64,000 nucleotides of DNA from Lolium rigidum. Taxonomy: Eukaryota > Streptophyta > Magnoliopsida > Poales > Poaceae. The notes under the pieces are model-generated. The model did not search any database and had not been told where the DNA came from. It was given only the letters and a program-made list of their open reading frames with translations. Shown piece after piece: positions 61,191 through 64,000 of this stretch. Both the position numbers and the translations under genes were made by a program. The stretch is from the NCBI RefSeq assembly GCF_022539505.1, contig NC_061508.1, positions 342,067,484 to 342,131,483 on the forward strand. The letters run 5' to 3'. How positions within the stretch are numbered: the first letter of the stretch is position 1; every line of letters starts with the position of its first letter.

Positions 61191-62193
61191 CACGATGAAG
61201 GGACCCTCCCATGGGGATGCTAGTTTATGCCTGTCCGGCTGTCCGTTGGATCAGCCGGAGCACTAGGTCTCCTTCTCGGAATACTAAGGTCTTGACCTTC
61301 CGTACTGTGGTAGCGACGGAGGCTTTGCTGATATACGGTTGACCTGGACTCGGCCATCAGCCGGACCTCTTCAACCAGGTCGACTCCATCTTCGCGAGCT
61401 TCTTTGGCTTCAGCTTATGTGTAGAGCTTGATTCTTGGCGCGTCGTGCTCAATATCAGTCGGTAGGACGGCTTCGGCCCCGTATACGAGGAAGAAGGGTG
61501 TGAACCCGACTGAGCGGTTTGGCGTTGTGCGCAGGCTCCACAGCACGCTGGGCAACTCTTCAATCCAGCAGCCGGCTGAGCGCTCAAGCGGCTCCACCGA
61601 GTCCGGGCCGGATGCCGGCTAGGATCAAGCCGTTAGCCTTCTCCACTTGGCCGTTGGTTTCCGGGTGTGCCACGGACGATAGGTCCATCCGGATCCCCAT
61701 TTCTCCGCAGATAGCGTTTGAAGATGCCTTCGGCGAAGTTGCTGCCATTGTCGGTGATGATGCTATGCGGGTAGCCATATCTCACGATTATTTCCTTGAG
61801 GAATGTGACGGCTGTGGAGCCGTCCAGCTTCTTGATTGGCTTGGCTTCGATCCACTTAGTGAACTTGTCAATCATCACCAAGAGATGAGTCATGCCGCCT
61901 CGGGCTGTTTTGAATGGGCCCACCATGTCCAAGCCCCATACGGCAAATGGCCAGGTAATGGGGATGGTCTTCAAGGCGGAAGCCGGCGTGTTCCTTTGCT
62001 TGGCGAAGCGTTGGCAGCCGTTACACTTCTTCACCAGTTCTTCTGCGTCTCTGAGCGCAGTTGGCCAGTAAAAACCGTGCCGGAAGGCTTTGGCCACTAT
62101 GGCTCGGGAGGAGGCGTGATGGCCGCACTCACCCTGATGGATTTCCCTTAGGAGTTCAATCCCTTCAGCCGGCTCGACGCACCGCTGGAGCAC
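61191..62193 (-). pseudogene. Integrase of Tat element 2
   Basis: Zinc-binding part (LREIHQGECGHHASSRAIVA...CNGCQRFAKQ) with the HHCC pattern, then the rve core: first Asp in WGLDMVGPF, second in IITDNGSNF. The region expected to carry the Glu is out of frame near 61690-61640. A further fragment of the C-terminal part (LPSVLWSLRTTPNRS...PFFLVYGAEAVLPTDIEHDA) is readable at 61597-61415, followed by stops. As read, not functional. Confidence 0.85.
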
Positions 62194-62198
62194 CCCAC

Positions 62199-64000
62199 TT
62201 ACGCTGCGTTTGTACAGCTCGTGGTTGATGATTGTATAGGCCTTGGCCCTTCTCTCAATCTGCCCGGCCCGGACTCGTCATCGGGCAAGACACCGTCGGT
62301 GAGGTAGGAGAGGAATTCTTGTGCCCATGAAGGTACGCATCTTATCTCGAATACGCCGACCAGCGAGGTCTCCCGCGTGGGAGCTTCCGGCTTCGACCGC
62401 ATGGTCGCCGGGTTCGGCTTGCTAGCCGGCGGGTTCGGCTTGCTAGCCCCCGAGTGTGGCGATGAAGCCCCCGGGTTGGACCGAGAAGTCCCCGGGTTCG
62501 GCATGGTAGCCGGCGGGTTCGGCTTGTTAGCCCCCGACTTGGGCGATGAAGCCCCGGGTTTGGCCGAGCAGCCCCGGGTCAGCCGGCACGAATATTGAAT
62601 CCGAATCCGGTGACGGTATGATGGACGGCTTCTTGATAACCGCCAAGGCGATACCCGGCGGAATGGCTTGCCGGGTTGAGCCAATCTTGGACAAGGCGTC
62701 GCCCGCCTCGTTGTTTGCTCGTGGCACATGGTGGAATTCGCAGCCGTCGAAGAAGCTCGGATAGCCGCCGGACATGGAAGCGGTACGAGGCCATGTTGGC
62801 GTCCTTCGCGTCCCGGCCGCCGGATGCTTGCTCGTATAACCAAGTCGGAGTCGCCGAAGCAAAGTATGCGACGCACGCCAATCTCCTTGGCCAGCTTCAG
62901 CCCATGTATGAGCGCTTCATACTCCGCCACATTGTTGGATGCGGCGAAGTGGATCTGCAGGACGTAGTCCAGTCGGTCTCCCTTGGGAGAGGTGATGACG
63001 ATGCCGGCTCCCAGGCCGTTGCGCATCTTTGAGCCGTCGAAGTGCATCTTCCAATGTGTGGAATCCGGCACAGGCGGCAGGTACTGCATCTCAGCCCAGT
63101 CGACGAAGAAGTCCGCGAGGATCCGCGACTTGATGGCTGTGCGTGGCTCGTAGAGGATGGTGTGGGCGGCTAGCTCCAGGGCCCACTTGGCAACTCGGCC
63201 GTTGGCGTCCTTGCTGCCGATGATTTCCGCCAGAGGCGCCGTGGCAACCACCCGGATGGGGTGTTCTTGGAAGTAATGCTTGAGCTTCTTGGCTGCCATG
63301 TAGACACCGTAGGTGACCTTCTGGTAGTGGGGGTAGTTTTGCTTCGACTGGGAGAGCACTTCGCTGAGGTAGTAGACTGGGCGCTGGACCAGCTGCTCTC
63401 TGTTTTCGGCTTCTTTGCGCTCCACCACCAGGACAACGCTAACCACTCGGTTGGTGGCTGCGATGTACAACAACATCGGCTCCATTGAACCCGGCGTTGC
63501 AAGGATTGGCGCGGTTGAGAGCACGCGCTTTAAGTCACGGAAGGCTTCATCCGCCTGTGGTGACCAGACGAACTTGTCCGCCTTCCTCATCAACTGATAT
63601 AGGGGCAGTGCCTTCTCCCCCAGCCGGCTGACGAAGCGGCTCAAGGAAGCCAGACAGCCAGCGAACTTCTGGACGTCCTTGAGGCACTGCGGCAGCTCCA
63701 TCTTCTCAATGGCACTGATCTTCTCTGGGTTGGCTTCGATTCCTCGCCGAGAGACGAGGTAGCCCAGGAGTTGGCCGGCCGGCACGCCGAATGTGCGCTT
63801 GGACGGGTTGAGCTTCATCCGGAATCTTCGCAGATTGGTGAAGGTTTCTCTCGGGTCATCAAGGAGGGTAGGCATCTCCTTGGTTTTTACAACGACATCA
63901 TCCACATATGCGTGAACATTTCGCCGATTTGATCCCGCAAACACTTTTGCATGCACCTTTGGTAGGTGGCGCTCGCATTTTTCAAGCCGAACGGCATAGT
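62199..64000 (-). CDS. RT and two RNase H domains of Tat element 2, partial
   Basis: The frame enters from the right edge. RT active site YVDDVVVKT is near 63905-63880, then LNPSKRTFGVPAGQLLGYLV and RGIEANPEKI; RNase H reads RPVYYLSEVLSQSKQNYP, VTYGVYMAAKKLKHYF. The second, archaeal-type RNase H reads HWKMHFDGSKMRNGLGAGIV, ASNNVAEYEALIHGLKLAKE and LCFGDSDLVI. After about 62830 the frame runs into a basic then Pro/Asn/Ser-rich stretch (KPNPPAS-type) that is probably out of the true frame. The RT start and the protease lie outside the window; the ATG-like start at 63956 is internal to RT. Confidence 0.88.
   Translation of the reverse strand, partial: YAVRLEKCERHLPKVHAKVFAGSNRRNVHAYVDDVVVKTKEMPTLLDDPRETFTNLRRFRMKLNPSKRTFGVPAGQLLGYLVSRRGIEANPEKISAIEKMELPQCLKDVQKFAGCLASLSRFVSRLGEKALPLYQLMRKADKFVWSPQADEAFRDLKRVLSTAPILATPGSMEPMLLYIAATNRVVSVVLVVERKEAENREQLVQRPVYYLSEVLSQSKQNYPHYQKVTYGVYMAAKKLKHYFQEHPIRVVATAPLAEIIGSKDANGRVAKWALELAAHTILYEPRTAIKSRILADFFVDWAEMQYLPPVPDSTHWKMHFDGSKMRNGLGAGIVITSPKGDRLDYVLQIHFAASNNVAEYEALIHGLKLAKEIGVRRILCFGDSDLVIRASIRRPGREGRQHGLVPLPCPAAIRASSTAANSTMCHEQTTRRATPCPRLAQPGKPFRRVSPWRLSRSRPSYRHRIRIQYSCRLTRGCSAKPGASSPKSGANKPNPPATMPNPGTSRSNPGASSPHSGASKPNPPASKPNPATMRSKPEAPTRETSLVGVFEIRCVPSWAQEFLSYLTDGVLPDDESGPGRLREGPRPIQSSTTSCTNAA
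62407..62575 (-). repeat. 84-bp tandem repeat with polypurine-like words between RNase H and integrase
   Basis: TAGCCGGCGGGTTCGGCTTG occurs at 62423 and 62507 (84 bp, 28 codons), each followed by TTAGCCCCCGA or CTAGCCCCCGA and GGCGATGAAGCCC. The word AGCCCCCGA equals the core of the polypurine tract next to the LTR. Confidence 0.7.

Larger units (their letters stand above)
26253..64000 (+). mobile_element. CACTA transposon system, left end at 26253, interrupted by four insertions, right end not seen
   Basis: Left end CACTAGTGGAGAAGAGGCC after TAA. CACTA-type sequence continues in four blocks: 26253-28942, 41908-43881, 44458-45714 and 52383-54905 (about 8.4 kb in total). They are separated by insertions with clean target duplications. 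Block 1 plus 2 carry the TNP2 transposase; block 4 carries a Transposase_24-like ORF on the same strand, the two-gene pattern of autonomous CACTA elements. No matching inverted end (CTCCACTAGTG) was found to the right, so it should lie beyond 64000 after Tat element 2. Alternative: the subterminal-type repeats at 43850-44690 mark the junction of two CACTA elements. Continuity across the insertions is shown by their duplications; single-element status is inference. Confidence 0.7.
54906..64000 (-). mobile_element. Tat-lineage Ty3/gypsy retrotransposon 2, right part outside window
   Basis: 3' LTR (54906-55799), polypurine tract, about 5 kb carrying an antisense gene (56606-60462), then integrase, second RNase H, RNase H and RT on the minus strand, running off the window within RT. 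Same architecture as Tat element 1 but far more GC-rich and packed with CCGGC/GCCGG words. The target duplication would be CTTGG (54901-54905); its partner is not visible. Confidence 0.93.

Noticed and set aside
1..64000. CRISPR arrays, bacterial operons, organelle DNA, rRNA genes
   Set aside because: None seen; tandem repeats present lack CRISPR spacing and all coding features are eukaryotic or transposon-type.

Overview
The window is plant nuclear DNA from a grass, most likely a large-genome Pooideae species (Triticeae, Avena or Lolium/Festuca type). The evidence is the repeat content: CACTA elements with CACTAC/CACTAG ends, Stowaway and Tourist/Harbinger MITEs, Au-type SINEs, gypsy retrotransposons of the Tat lineage, and an LTR family whose primer site is TGGCGCCGTTGCCGGG. 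There is no bacterial, organellar or CRISPR content. The genus cannot be fixed from sequence alone. Only one ordinary host gene is convincing: an intronless SAUR-type auxin-response gene at 19829-20116 (+). Nearly everything else is transposable element, much of it nested.

Layout. 1-8733: a minus-strand gypsy element carrying gag and protease only, with one LTR (7567-8733); it is split by a CACTA element (147-3892, target duplication TTA) that carries a GeBP/STOREKEEPER-like gene fragment. 8734-13786: AT-rich spacer with three SINEs and two Stowaway MITEs. 13787-18143: a CACTA element (duplication GGT) carrying an ORF of unknown function on the minus strand, and itself invaded by a PIF/Harbinger element (15895-17940, duplication TAA). 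18144-26252: the SAUR gene and a cluster of small DNA transposons.

26253 to the right edge reads best as one CACTA system that starts at 26253 and has been opened by four later insertions. These are Tat element 1 (28943-41907, duplication GGTAA), a hAT-type MITE (43882-44457, duplication CCGGGACT), an LTR element with almost no coding content (45715-52382, duplication GTTCT) and Tat element 2 (54906 to beyond 64000). The CACTA pieces encode a TNP2-type transposase, a 47-residue tandem-repeat ORF, an ORF of unknown function shared with the 13.8-18.1 kb CACTA, an AP2/ERF-domain protein cut near its C-terminus by the LTR element, and a Transposase_24-like protein.

Most notable biology: both Tat elements carry, on the strand opposite gag-pol, a TATA-box-led six-exon gene whose first exon encodes a Transposase_28-like domain. 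Exon number and order match between the two elements although sequence and base composition have diverged. Antisense ORFs are known in Tat elements, but their function is not established.

Most notable caution: many frameshifts, and many differences between the paired LTRs at 45.7 and 50.8 kb, are one-base insertions or losses inside CTG or CAG. That is the pattern expected of base-calling error at CHG-methylated cytosines in long-read data, so several genes called broken here may be intact in the real genome.
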